Of a stretch of DNA of 21,722 nt, positions 14,775 to 20,831 are shown piece after piece (the stretch's first letter is position 1; each line of letters starts with the position of its first letter). The stretch is from a virus, in the IMG/VR virus record IMGVR_UViG_3300049919_000100, positions 1 to 21,722 of that record. The stretch is one strand, 5' to 3'. Both the position numbers and the translations under genes were made by a program. The notes beneath the pieces are model-generated. The model was not told the origin of the DNA, searched no databases, and worked only from the letters and a program-made list of their open reading frames with translations.

Positions 14775-15755
14775 ATGCGATTGTATATTGACACAGTAAG
14801 CCAATCTTTTGTTACAGATCCAGCTTTTAGAGCACCCGTTGATTCAGCTACCTTCAAGAGAGGTGATGCAGCACAGGTAAACATTCAGTTTTCTAACGGT
14901 TCAACCGTTCTAAGTGCTGTTTCAGGAAGAGATTTAAAGTTTGGAATCAAGGCTTCTGGCGATTATGACGGGGATTATATTGTCTTCACTGAAGATTACA
15001 CCATAAACGGGAACGATTACGTTCTTAATCCTTCGTTCAATACTGAAGCTTTGAATCTTCTGTTGGGGCATGATCCCCTTTCCGGGAATGTGATTCCTGA
15101 TGTTGCTGCTGTTGATGCTATGCTTGAAGTCTCATGGTCAGATGATTCTGGCACTTCTTGGTATTCCACAAACACAATCACCGCAACCATCAACAATGAT
15201 GTAAACAAGGGATCAGAAGGAACTCCTATAGAGTTGCCTGATGCTCTTGATTGGCTACAAGCTAACGGAATTGTATATGAGACTGCAATTACTTCATTAA
15301 CCGGGGGAACATCAACCTATCTTGATGCACTTGTTACAACTGGTATTCCTGTAGGTTCTTTATATGCCGTAAAAGGTTCGGGAAACAATCTAAGCATTTA
15401 TCGTATGGCGGATTCGACAAGCACAACATCTGTGCCACTCAGAATTAGGCCATTGGACTACAACAACCCGGATAATAAAAAAGTGTGGTTCCTTGCTGCT
15501 CCCCAAGTCGCTAGTTTGAGATCTTATGGTCAAGTGTTGGCAACCGCTTTAGCAATTGAAAATTCAAGCGGGAATGCAATTACATTATATGGGGATGAGG
15601 TTACGGCTGAAACAGATTTACAATTACCTGATGTAAGCGGACACATTCCTTCAGTTCCACCTTACGCGGATTTAACTGCTGCAAATGCTGCTTTGGATTC
15701 CGGGGATTTCTTTTGGGATACAACTTTAAAGAAATTGAGACAGGCAACAGCATAA
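14775..15755 (+). CDS. Tail fibre-like structural protein
   Basis: A 326-aa protein with an N-terminal domain of the kind seen at the head of phage fibre or baseplate proteins: FKRGDAAQVNIQFSNGSTVLSAVSGRDLKFGIKASG (about 28-63) resembles the 'kr GDt..i.v.f...g.v.dLtg..v.f.iK' pattern of BppU-like N-termini. A Tyr/Asp/Gly-rich middle part follows. The C-terminal end (PYADLTAANAALDSGDFFWDTTLKKLRQATA) resembles trimeric fibre ends. It probably forms a side fibre or a baseplate-attached protein. It is first in an operon with the holin candidate and the DUF1353 gene. The module at 20880 shows the same N-terminal theme, so the phage may carry two fibre sets. Confidence 0.6.
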   Translation: MRLYIDTVSQSFVTDPAFRAPVDSATFKRGDAAQVNIQFSNGSTVLSAVSGRDLKFGIKASGDYDGDYIVFTEDYTINGNDYVLNPSFNTEALNLLLGHDPLSGNVIPDVAAVDAMLEVSWSDDSGTSWYSTNTITATINNDVNKGSEGTPIELPDALDWLQANGIVYETAITSLTGGTSTYLDALVTTGIPVGSLYAVKGSGNNLSIYRMADSTSTTSVPLRIRPLDYNNPDNKKVWFLAAPQVASLRSYGQVLATALAIENSSGNAITLYGDEVTAETDLQLPDVSGHIPSVPPYADLTAANAALDSGDFFWDTTLKKLRQATA

Positions 15756-15768
15756 TCTCTGAATACCT

Positions 15769-16020
15769 ATGAGCAATTTCTTCTGTCTAATGGCACAAAA
15801 GGTCTTGGGTATATTCCTAGATTATCAGGAGTTCACTTCCGCGAAACTTTGGTTATATGCGGCTGCTCCATTATCTGCTTGGGGATTGTCTCATGCTGAA
15901 ATCAATGAATACCTTCAGACGGGATCAATGGGGATCGGAATCCTTGTGGGTCTGTTTGCTTTGGTTCCTTTGTGTATAGCACTCTTCAAGAAGTGCTTCA
16001 AGAAGTGCTTTAAGAAATGA
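15769..16020 (+). CDS. Holin candidate
   Basis: An 83-aa protein with one clear membrane segment at about 53-73 (GIGILVGLFALVPLCIALF) and a weaker hydrophobic helix at about 25-41 (KLWLYAAAPLSAWGL), ending in a basic tail with a Phe-Lys-Lys-Cys repeat (FKKCFKKCFKK). Two membrane helices and a cationic C-terminus fit a class II-type holin, which permeabilises the inner membrane and lets the lysin out. The position just upstream of the lysin region supports this. The tail is encoded by a 12-bp tandem repeat (15984-16007), a possible site of length change. Its TGA overlaps the next start. Confidence 0.55.
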   Translation: MSNFFCLMAQKVLGIFLDYQEFTSAKLWLYAAAPLSAWGLSHAEINEYLQTGSMGIGILVGLFALVPLCIALFKKCFKKCFKK

Positions 16021-16394
16021 ATGAGTGCTTTCTAGACAAGATCATTCTAGAAGATGCTGGTATGGTTGGAGATTCCCGGTTGTTTAGGCTAGGGAAGGAA
16101 TTCAGGGTGAAGACTTCCAAAGGGTTGTTTTCAGCCCCAAAAGGTTTCATTACAGATGGTGCTTCTTCCCCTAGGTGGAGTCATTCTATAGTTGGACCTT
16201 TTGGTGATGCATTTGGAGCAGCCTTGGTGCATGATTACCTTTATTCGAAGGATTGTCCTTATAATGTTACCAGAAAAGAAGCAGATGATATATTTTTGGA
16301 GCTTCTTAAAGCTTCTGGTGTTTCCTTCATCAAACGACAAACGATCTATTTGGCAGTCCGTTCTTGTGGTTGGATGTTCTGGAGAAAAGACTAA
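16017..16394 (+). CDS. DUF1353 family protein
   Basis: The 125-aa product matches the DUF1353 pattern: FSAPKGFITDGASSPRWSHSIVGPFG followed by AAALVHDYLYS, then KEADDIFLELLKASGVSFIKRQTIYLAVRSCGW. The conserved H-D pair (VHDYLY) and the D-G-A-S loop suggest an enzyme, possibly a small hydrolase. Members are common in phage lysis or tail-end regions, but the activity is unknown. It overlaps the holin candidate by 4 nt (ATGA). Its TAA (16392-16394) overlaps the stop of the antisense HNH gene, so that gene abuts it tail to tail. Confidence 0.85.
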   Translation: MNECFLDKIILEDAGMVGDSRLFRLGKEFRVKTSKGLFSAPKGFITDGASSPRWSHSIVGPFGDAFGAALVHDYLYSKDCPYNVTRKEADDIFLELLKASGVSFIKRQTIYLAVRSCGWMFWRKD

Positions 16395-17059
16395 GCTACA
16401 TGCTTCCAAGTCTTTCGTTCTAGGATGCATTGAATTGTTCCTTGTGAAACCTGATACTTCTCTGCAAGCTTGGCTCTTGATACCACTCTTGGAATGTATT
16501 CAGATCGAATCTGTATCACTTCTATCTCAGTGAGCTTGCTTCCGCTGAATTCCTCTCCCTTTGGTGCTACCTTAAGTCCCGCCGCTAATGCATGTTGCGC
16601 GTTCTCTTGCGCTGTTACCCATTCAAGATTTGAAAGAATGTTATTTTGTTTGTTTCCATCAAGGTGATTCACTTGGGGAAGATTGAAAGGGTTTGGAATG
16701 AAAGCTTCAGCAAGCAAGCGGTGGAAAGTAGTATAACGGTGGGATTCTTTTGATTGGAGTTTCACATCCTGATACCTTCCGGGCATTGTTTTAGGCTTGA
16801 GAAATCTCTGGGTATTGACATTCCATAATCTCCCATCTTTGAATATAAGATATTGCTCAAAATCTTTTACTTGTTTCCATTCGCCTGTTTGTTTCACAAA
16901 GTCTGTAGCCTCCGCGCATTTTTCAGGTGTAAGCTTTTTCTCGTAGTAGTTATTGCAGCTTTTGCATTTGGTTGCCTTTTTATCCTTTTTTCTAATGTGA
17001 TTGTGAAATTGATTAAGTGCTTTCGGTTGTTTGCATTTAGAGCATGTTTTTGTTTCCAT
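16391..17059 (-). CDS. HNH endonuclease with NUMOD4 (antisense)
   Basis: A 222-aa homing endonuclease on the opposite strand. From the N-terminus it shows a CxxC...CxxC zinc module (C6, C9, C32, C35), a NUMOD4-like DNA-binding segment (GEWKQVKDFEQYLIFKDGRLW, about 57-77), an HNH_3-type core (TFHRLLAEAFIPNP...QVNHLDGNKQNNILSNLEWVT, about 107-145) and a C-terminal helix-turn-helix (RAKLAEKYQVSQGTIQCILERKTW). It is free-standing, lies between DUF1353 and lysin, and its stop overlaps the DUF1353 stop. This insertion separates the lysin from the holin operon. No TTTTGATA motif lies upstream of its start, so it is probably transcribed separately. Confidence 0.88.
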   Translation of the reverse strand: METKTCSKCKQPKALNQFHNHIRKKDKKATKCKSCNNYYEKKLTPEKCAEATDFVKQTGEWKQVKDFEQYLIFKDGRLWNVNTQRFLKPKTMPGRYQDVKLQSKESHRYTTFHRLLAEAFIPNPFNLPQVNHLDGNKQNNILSNLEWVTAQENAQHALAAGLKVAPKGEEFSGSKLTEIEVIQIRSEYIPRVVSRAKLAEKYQVSQGTIQCILERKTWKHVA

Positions 17060-17147
17060 AATAATATTTAGCTACACCCTCTGTTATTTTGGTGTCGATA
17101 CATATTTACATGGAAGCTTAGGAATGCAAATGTCGCAAGGCTAGGGT

Positions 17148-17155
17148 TATTGATA
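17148..17155 (+). promoter_or_regulatory. Variant motif TATTGATA before lysin
   Basis: TATTGATA (one mismatch to TTTTGATA) ends exactly 13 nt before the T-ATG at 17169, matching the spacing class of the exact motifs. The spacing is the reason it is counted as the same element. Confidence 0.55.
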
Positions 17156-17168
17156 TTTCCTGAATTGT

Positions 17169-17645
17169 ATGCTCAGGGACAAAATTCTAGAATTGGCTAA
17201 AGGTGAAATTGGAGTTGAAGAAGTTGATGGAACCAATTGCGGCAAACGTGTAAACGAGTATAAGAGTGCAACTTGGCTAGATCATACTAAACCTTGGCCA
17301 TGGTGTGCGGGTTTCATCTGTTGGCTATTCAGAGAGGCAATGAAGGGAAAAGAATATACCTTCAAAAGACCGGAAACTGCTGGAGCGTATGATTTTGAAA
17401 ACTGGTGTAGGAAACAGGATTATTCTGTTGTTCTCAAGAAACCCCATGAGAATGATATTGAAGCGGGGGACATTGTGATTTTCTCCTTCTCTCACATTGG
17501 TATTGCAACCTCTGGAGTCAAGAACGGGTATATCACCACGATTGAAGGTAACTCTAATCTAGAAGGTTCTAGAGAAGGGGGAGCGGTGGTTAATCAAAGA
17601 CGCAAGGTTTCTTCCATCAGATCTAGAATTAGAGTGATGGTCTGA
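17169..17645 (+). CDS. Endolysin, CHAP-like cysteine peptidase
   Basis: A 158-aa lysin with CHAP/NlpC-type catalytic layout. Cys46 sits in PWPWCAGFICWLFREA, His109 in FSFSHIGIATSG, and ITTIEGNSN at about 122-130 supplies the third polar residue; these enzymes cleave peptidoglycan peptide bonds. The N-terminal ILELAKGEIGVEEVDGTNCGKRVNEY is the usual helix-loop lead-in. It has no signal peptide or separate cell-wall-binding domain, so it would need the holin. It ends IRSRIRVMV just 1 nt before an antisense HNH gene, and a diverged copy of its last 27 codons lies at 18287-18371. It has its own motif with 13-nt spacing. Confidence 0.85.
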   Translation: MLRDKILELAKGEIGVEEVDGTNCGKRVNEYKSATWLDHTKPWPWCAGFICWLFREAMKGKEYTFKRPETAGAYDFENWCRKQDYSVVLKKPHENDIEAGDIVIFSFSHIGIATSGVKNGYITTIEGNSNLEGSREGGAVVNQRRKVSSIRSRIRVMV

Positions 17646-17646
17646 T

Positions 17647-18228
17647 TTAGTTTCTTCCATGGTTTTCGTGGTAAAGGTCTCCTTGTGCTTTTATTCTTGC
17701 TGAAATAGCTTCTTCTTTTGTGAGGTAAGATCCGACATGCTTTTTACCAAGTTGAGCAATCCATTTAGAGTTCTTCAAGTAAACACCGACATGACCGCTA
17801 GTGTTTGTTTTGTAGATGCATTTGTTTTGCATATTTGCAGTCATCGACACACTTCTGAGATTTGAGAATATATTATTGATTCGATTTCCATCGATATGGT
17901 CTATGTATTCGGCGTCTTCACCTGTTACAAATTTCCAAATCACCCGATGTGCTAATACGGATCTTCTGAATAGGTTGCCATAGTAATAACCATCTTGATG
18001 TTTTGCTGTTAATGCTTCTTTGCCTGCAAAATTGATATTAAATGTATTCATTTGTGAAGATGCTAGATATCGACCATTATCTTTGAATAGGGAAAGATCT
18101 CTAGGTTTCCAGAATAGTTTTCCCGTTTCTGGATTATAATCTAGAACTTGTTGCAGGACTTCTTGGGTTGGCAATTCAAGTCTGTTTACATTGGTGATTG
18201 TGGAATTAAGTAATTTATACATCAACAA
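17647..18228 (-). CDS. HNH endonuclease with AP2-like domain (antisense)
   Basis: A 193-aa homing endonuclease, a third and different architecture. The HNH_3-type core is near 90-135 (LAHRVIWKFVTGEDAEYIDHIDGNRINNIFSNLRSVSM). An AP2-like DNA-binding domain follows (SGHVGVYLKNSKWIAQLGKKHVGSYLTKEEAISARI, about 143-178). It is free-standing and antisense, ending 1 nt from the lysin stop. Upstream of its start, on its own strand, is TATTGATA (18251-18258) at 22 nt. The orphan second lysin 3' end lies just beyond its 5' side. The simplest view is an endonuclease gene that entered the lysin locus and left the displaced gene end behind. Confidence 0.88.
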   Translation of the reverse strand: MLMYKLLNSTITNVNRLELPTQEVLQQVLDYNPETGKLFWKPRDLSLFKDNGRYLASSQMNTFNINFAGKEALTAKHQDGYYYGNLFRRSVLAHRVIWKFVTGEDAEYIDHIDGNRINNIFSNLRSVSMTANMQNKCIYKTNTSGHVGVYLKNSKWIAQLGKKHVGSYLTKEEAISARIKAQGDLYHENHGRN

Positions 18229-18250
18229 TACTTACCATGTCAGGTGCATT

Positions 18251-18258
18251 TATCAATA
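18251..18258 (-). promoter_or_regulatory. Possible TATTGATA motif for antisense HNH
   Basis: On the - strand TATTGATA lies 22 nt before the HNH start at 18228, close to the 21-nt spacing seen twice on the + strand. A single variant match could be chance. Confidence 0.3.
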
Positions 18259-18268
18259 GGGTCCAATA

Positions 18269-18371
18269 CAGCACAAATACAGATGGAGAAGGTTCTAGAG
18301 AAGGTGGAGCAGTCCTAGCTAAGAAAAGAAAAGTTTCCTCCATTAGATCCAGAATCAGAATCACGGTCTGA
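18269..18371 (+). pseudogene. Orphan second copy of lysin 3' end
   Basis: Bases 18287-18371 align without gaps to the last 85 nt of the lysin gene (17561-17645), with 65 of 85 identical by hand count, including the TGA. The translation shares EGSREGGAV and RKVSSIRSRIR, and 21 of 27 residues match. Just upstream it reads TNTDG, as other lysins of this type do before this point. Most differences fall at silent positions outside one short variable patch, so the copy evolved under constraint before being orphaned. The homology seems to begin near 18269 and the catalytic part is absent. It is a remnant, not a gene. Confidence 0.85.
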
Positions 18372-18496
18372 AAGGGGAATCCCTGATGCCCTTCAAAGCC
18401 TCCAGAATGCCCCTAGAATCGAAGCAGGGAATTCCCGCTTGATCACGTAGCCGGGAAGGGGAGAATCCCCGCTGGAAAGCATCCTCTCCCCGGTTT
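18372..18496. other. Spacer with short palindromes before tRNA
   Basis: No gene is seen. This G/C-richer stretch holds the palindrome GGGAATTCCC and several GGGGA/TCCCC runs that could pair (for example GGGGAGA with TCTCCCC just before the tRNA). Its composition differs from the late genes around it, so it may belong to the attachment region or to host-derived DNA. Confidence 0.4.
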
Positions 18497-18568
18497 GTCC
18501 CCGTAGTTCAATGGATAGAACTCAAAACTCCTAATTTTGAAATGCAGGTTCGATTCCTGCCGGGGACA
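18497..18568 (+). tRNA. tRNA-Arg (anticodon CCU)
   Basis: The full cloverleaf can be drawn by hand. The acceptor stem is GTCCCCG with CGGGGAC (7 bp). The D stem is GTTC/GAAC, and the anticodon stem is CAAAA/TTTTG around loop CTCCTAA, giving anticodon CCT for AGG codons. The T arm is GCAGG, TTCGATT, CCTGC. The discriminator is A and no CCA is encoded. A T7 run follows. It lies directly before the attP-like repeats and the integrase, a common site of phage integration, and the phage genes use AGG and AGA often. Confidence 0.93.
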
Positions 18569-18580
18569 CCCCCTTTTTTT

Positions 18581-18607
18581 GCCACTAATCCCCGCTCCCC
18601 TAGTGGC
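18581..18607. repeat. Inverted GCCACTA / TAGTGGC pair
   Basis: GCCACTA (18581-18587) and TAGTGGC (18601-18607) form an inverted pair 13 nt apart, starting 12 nt after the tRNA. TAGTGGCA recurs at 18646, 18833 and 18888. These are candidate integrase-binding boxes. Confidence 0.6.
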
Positions 18608-18645
18608 AGGCTGAAACCCCGGATTTTTCAGGGTAGGTGCAAAGG

Positions 18646-18896
18646 TAGTGGCAACGGTTTTGGAAAACGTTGAAAAAACAACGGGTTACAAACAATCGTC
18701 TAGAGCTTCCTAATTCCTTGAAGGTCTATTGATGTTAGAGCGTTTCATTGAGAACTCAACGGGTTACAGTTGGCTTGCATTGGGTTCCATTGGCTAGAAT
18801 TGGCCATTATCGGGGGAGACTAGGGGCAAATTTAGTGGCAAATGCCCCTAGAGCAGCCTAGGCTTCTGGCGACAGAGGAATCCGCCCTAGTGGCAA
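18646..18896 (+). repeat. attP-like repeat zone with phased TTGG boxes
   Basis: A gene-free stretch of about 350 nt (18569-18919) between tRNA and integrase holds layered repeats. TAGTGGCAA occurs at 18646, 18833 and 18888. A 12-bp direct repeat, CAACGGGTTACA, lies at 18679-18690 and 18757-18768. TTGG boxes start at 18770, 18780, 18790 and 18800, exactly 10 bp apart. The inverted pair CTAGGGGCA (18820-18828) and TGCCCCTAG (18843-18851) encloses a TAGTGGCAA. This looks like the integrase and accessory-factor binding array of a phage attachment site, and perhaps the integrase operator. Confidence 0.65.
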
Positions 18897-18919
18897 AACC
18901 AGAAACCAGAGAAAATCCG

Positions 18920-20092
18920 ATGAACCTGAAAACCAGAAACGGGAAGTGGTATGTGCGAAAGCTCCACGATGGGAAGCAGCAAGAAGCCAGTCTGCAAACC
19001 GCTTCCAAGGTGGTTGCAACCACGCGAGCCAATCGCTTCCTGACTACCCTTGAAGAAACGGGATCATGGCAAGTGGCTGTTACAGAACTACGGGGCAAAG
19101 AAATCATCAAGAAAGGGGAGTCTCCTACGATGGAGCAGTTCAAAGAATTGTATAAGCAATTTGTTTCACAATCCCCAAAACCGATTAGACCTAATACTTT
19201 CGCAACTAATATAAGTGCATTGAAGCGATTGATGGAAACCCTGAAAGTGAAAACAGTTTCAGAAATCAATACTGATAGAATCAAATTCACTCCAGAGAAT
19301 CGGAAGACCATCATTTCAGAAATCAAACATTCTAAAGCTATGTTTAAACCTGCTTGCTTGCGCTTCTATAACAAGCAGGGAGTGAAGGTTTCAAATCCGT
19401 TCACTCAAATTGAATTGGGGGGAATGGTCAGAAATCCTTATACCCCTCTTTCATCTGAAAAAAGAAAAGCAATTTGGGATGAAGCTAGAAAGCTTCCCCC
19501 TGATGAAAGCTTGTGTATCCTTATAGCCCTTGGAGCAGGTTTAAGAAAAAATGAAATCGACAAGGCAAGAGTGAGTTGGATTTCCTTCATGGATGATCAC
19601 GCAATTTTTACAGTGAAATCAGAAGATGATTTTATTCCCAAGTCTTCCGCTAATAGAAACATTCCGATTTCAAAAGACCTAGCTGAAGAGATTCTGGCAA
19701 TTCGGGAAACCATGAATCCTAATGAGAATGATCCTTACATTCTTGCGGGGGATGGAAGAGGGGCAACAAGGAAGGATAAAACTTTCAGAAGGATCAGCAC
19801 TTGGCTAAAATCAAAAGGTGTTACTTTTACAAACCCTCTCCATTCCCTTAGAAAAGAATTCGGCTCAAATGTATTCACCGCGCATGGTGTAGGAGTCGCT
19901 TCCGTTCTCCTTGGTCATGCTGACATCAAGCTTACAATGGACACTTACGCGGGTTTGACAGCTTCCCCCGTCATTGACATTGGGGGGATGATTAACGGGA
20001 AGCTTGATCCTCTAGAAGCTCTTGCCAAGTCGCAGGGAATATCCTTGGAAGCTCTCAAGGATTTTCTTGCCAAGCAGAAGCAGGCTTCTTAG
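18920..20092 (+). CDS. Tyrosine integrase
   Basis: A site-specific recombinase of about 390 aa (416 if begun at the ATG at 18842). From the 18842 start, the catalytic residues are Arg235 (GAGLRKNEID), Lys259 (FTVKSED), His334 and Arg337 (LHSLRKEFG), His359 (LLGHADIK) and Tyr369 (MDTYAG), all present. NLKTRNGKWYVRKLHDGKQQEASL at its N-terminus looks like an arm-binding domain, then a core-binding domain (about 95-180). 18920 is preferred because the first 26 codons from 18842 overlap repeat boxes and an inverted repeat and have no domain character. It integrates or excises the phage, most likely at the adjacent tRNA gene. There is no TTTTGATA motif, so its control differs from the late genes. 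Confidence 0.92.
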   Translation: MNLKTRNGKWYVRKLHDGKQQEASLQTASKVVATTRANRFLTTLEETGSWQVAVTELRGKEIIKKGESPTMEQFKELYKQFVSQSPKPIRPNTFATNISALKRLMETLKVKTVSEINTDRIKFTPENRKTIISEIKHSKAMFKPACLRFYNKQGVKVSNPFTQIELGGMVRNPYTPLSSEKRKAIWDEARKLPPDESLCILIALGAGLRKNEIDKARVSWISFMDDHAIFTVKSEDDFIPKSSANRNIPISKDLAEEILAIRETMNPNENDPYILAGDGRGATRKDKTFRRISTWLKSKGVTFTNPLHSLRKEFGSNVFTAHGVGVASVLLGHADIKLTMDTYAGLTASPVIDIGGMINGKLDPLEALAKSQGISLEALKDFLAKQKQAS

Positions 20093-20105
20093 AGCTTCCC
20101 CCGCT

Positions 20106-20684
20106 ATGGCAAAAACAAGAGAACTACAGCCGCAATCAAACGTTGTAACCCCTGATGCTCCAGAAGGAGAGGAATCGGATTCTACCTCTGAAACTTCCCC
20201 GACACCTTCCCAGAAGGTGAAGAGGTATTCAGTTGAAGAGAAGAAAGAGATCCTTGATTTCATCGATGCGCACGGAAGAGGTGGACAAGAAGCAGCCAAG
20301 AAGAAATTTGGCTGTTCCATCCCCGCAATTGGGCTTTGGAGAAAAGAAGCCAAGAAAGCAGCCGGGGGAGAAACAGCCGAAAGCAAGCCTAGCACTCCAT
20401 CCGCCAAGTCTTCCGCTTCTTCTCCCAAGGTGAACATGGAATCTGTTTACAAGTTTCTAGGAGGGAGAGGCTTCAAGTTCTCCCGAGTCACTGAATACGG
20501 TCCTACAGGATCAACTACCAAGGACGTTGGAGATCCTAAGCTAGAAGCTTTGAACTTGAAGGAGCATACAGGATCAATCAACCAAGTAGAAGCAGCAGCT
20601 ACTTCCGTTGTTTCCACTGAAAATAAGATCGTGGTTGCAATGCCCTTGGAAACCCTCCTTGAACTGATGAAGATCAAGCCTTAA
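20106..20684 (+). CDS. Helix-turn-helix protein next to integrase
   Basis: A 192-aa protein with three parts. An acidic Ser/Thr/Pro-rich N-terminus covers about 1-36. A transposase-type (IS3-like) helix-turn-helix covers about 38-78 (RYSVEEKKEILDFIDAHGRGGQEAAKKKFGCSIPAIGLWRKEAKK). A flexible linker leads to a C-terminal half (VYKFLGGRGFKFSRVTEYGP...IVVAMPLETLLELMKIKP) that is not recognised. It starts 13 nt after the integrase stop and probably shares its transcript. It ends before a terminator. Its place suggests a recombination directionality factor or a regulator of lysogeny; both are inference. An in-frame ATG at 20022 lies inside the integrase gene and is not used here. Confidence 0.6.
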   Translation: MAKTRELQPQSNVVTPDAPEGEESDSTSETSPTPSQKVKRYSVEEKKEILDFIDAHGRGGQEAAKKKFGCSIPAIGLWRKEAKKAAGGETAESKPSTPSAKSSASSPKVNMESVYKFLGGRGFKFSRVTEYGPTGSTTKDVGDPKLEALNLKEHTGSINQVEAAATSVVSTENKIVVAMPLETLLELMKIKP

Positions 20685-20710
20685 CGGATTGCCGTTTAAA
20701 CCCCTCAATC

Positions 20711-20740
20711 AGCCTTCAGGAGCAATCCTGAAGGTTTTTT
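20711..20740 (+). terminator. Intrinsic terminator after integrase operon
   Basis: CCTTCAGGA (20713-20721) pairs with TCCTGAAGG (20726-20734) around a GCAA tetraloop, with two weaker outer pairs, and is followed by T6. The GCAA loop is the same as in the terminator at 5296. Confidence 0.9.
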
Positions 20741-20831
20741 AGTGTCCCTACACCAGAAACTTCTAGAAATCGATTCTGGAGGCATTCTAGAGCAAAAGAA
20801 AGGGCATTGAAGATCAAGCCTCATTCCTGCT

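Noticed and set aside
16391-18228. Introns carrying the HNH genes
   Set aside because: All HNH genes lie between intact genes, and no split gene or intron core is visible around them. The lysin is complete upstream of its neighbour.
18581-18900. CRISPR array
   Set aside because: The repeats are 4-12 nt, irregular between classes and without unique spacers of constant length.
18832-19326. 164-codon open frame on the - strand
   Set aside because: It is antisense to the integrase N-terminal half, with no promoter or recognisable product.
20668-20821. 14-nt direct repeat TGAAGATCAAGCCT at 20668 and 20808 as an attachment site
   Set aside because: It is short, one copy is coding (the end of the 20106 gene), and neither copy is near the tRNA or the integrase-binding repeats.
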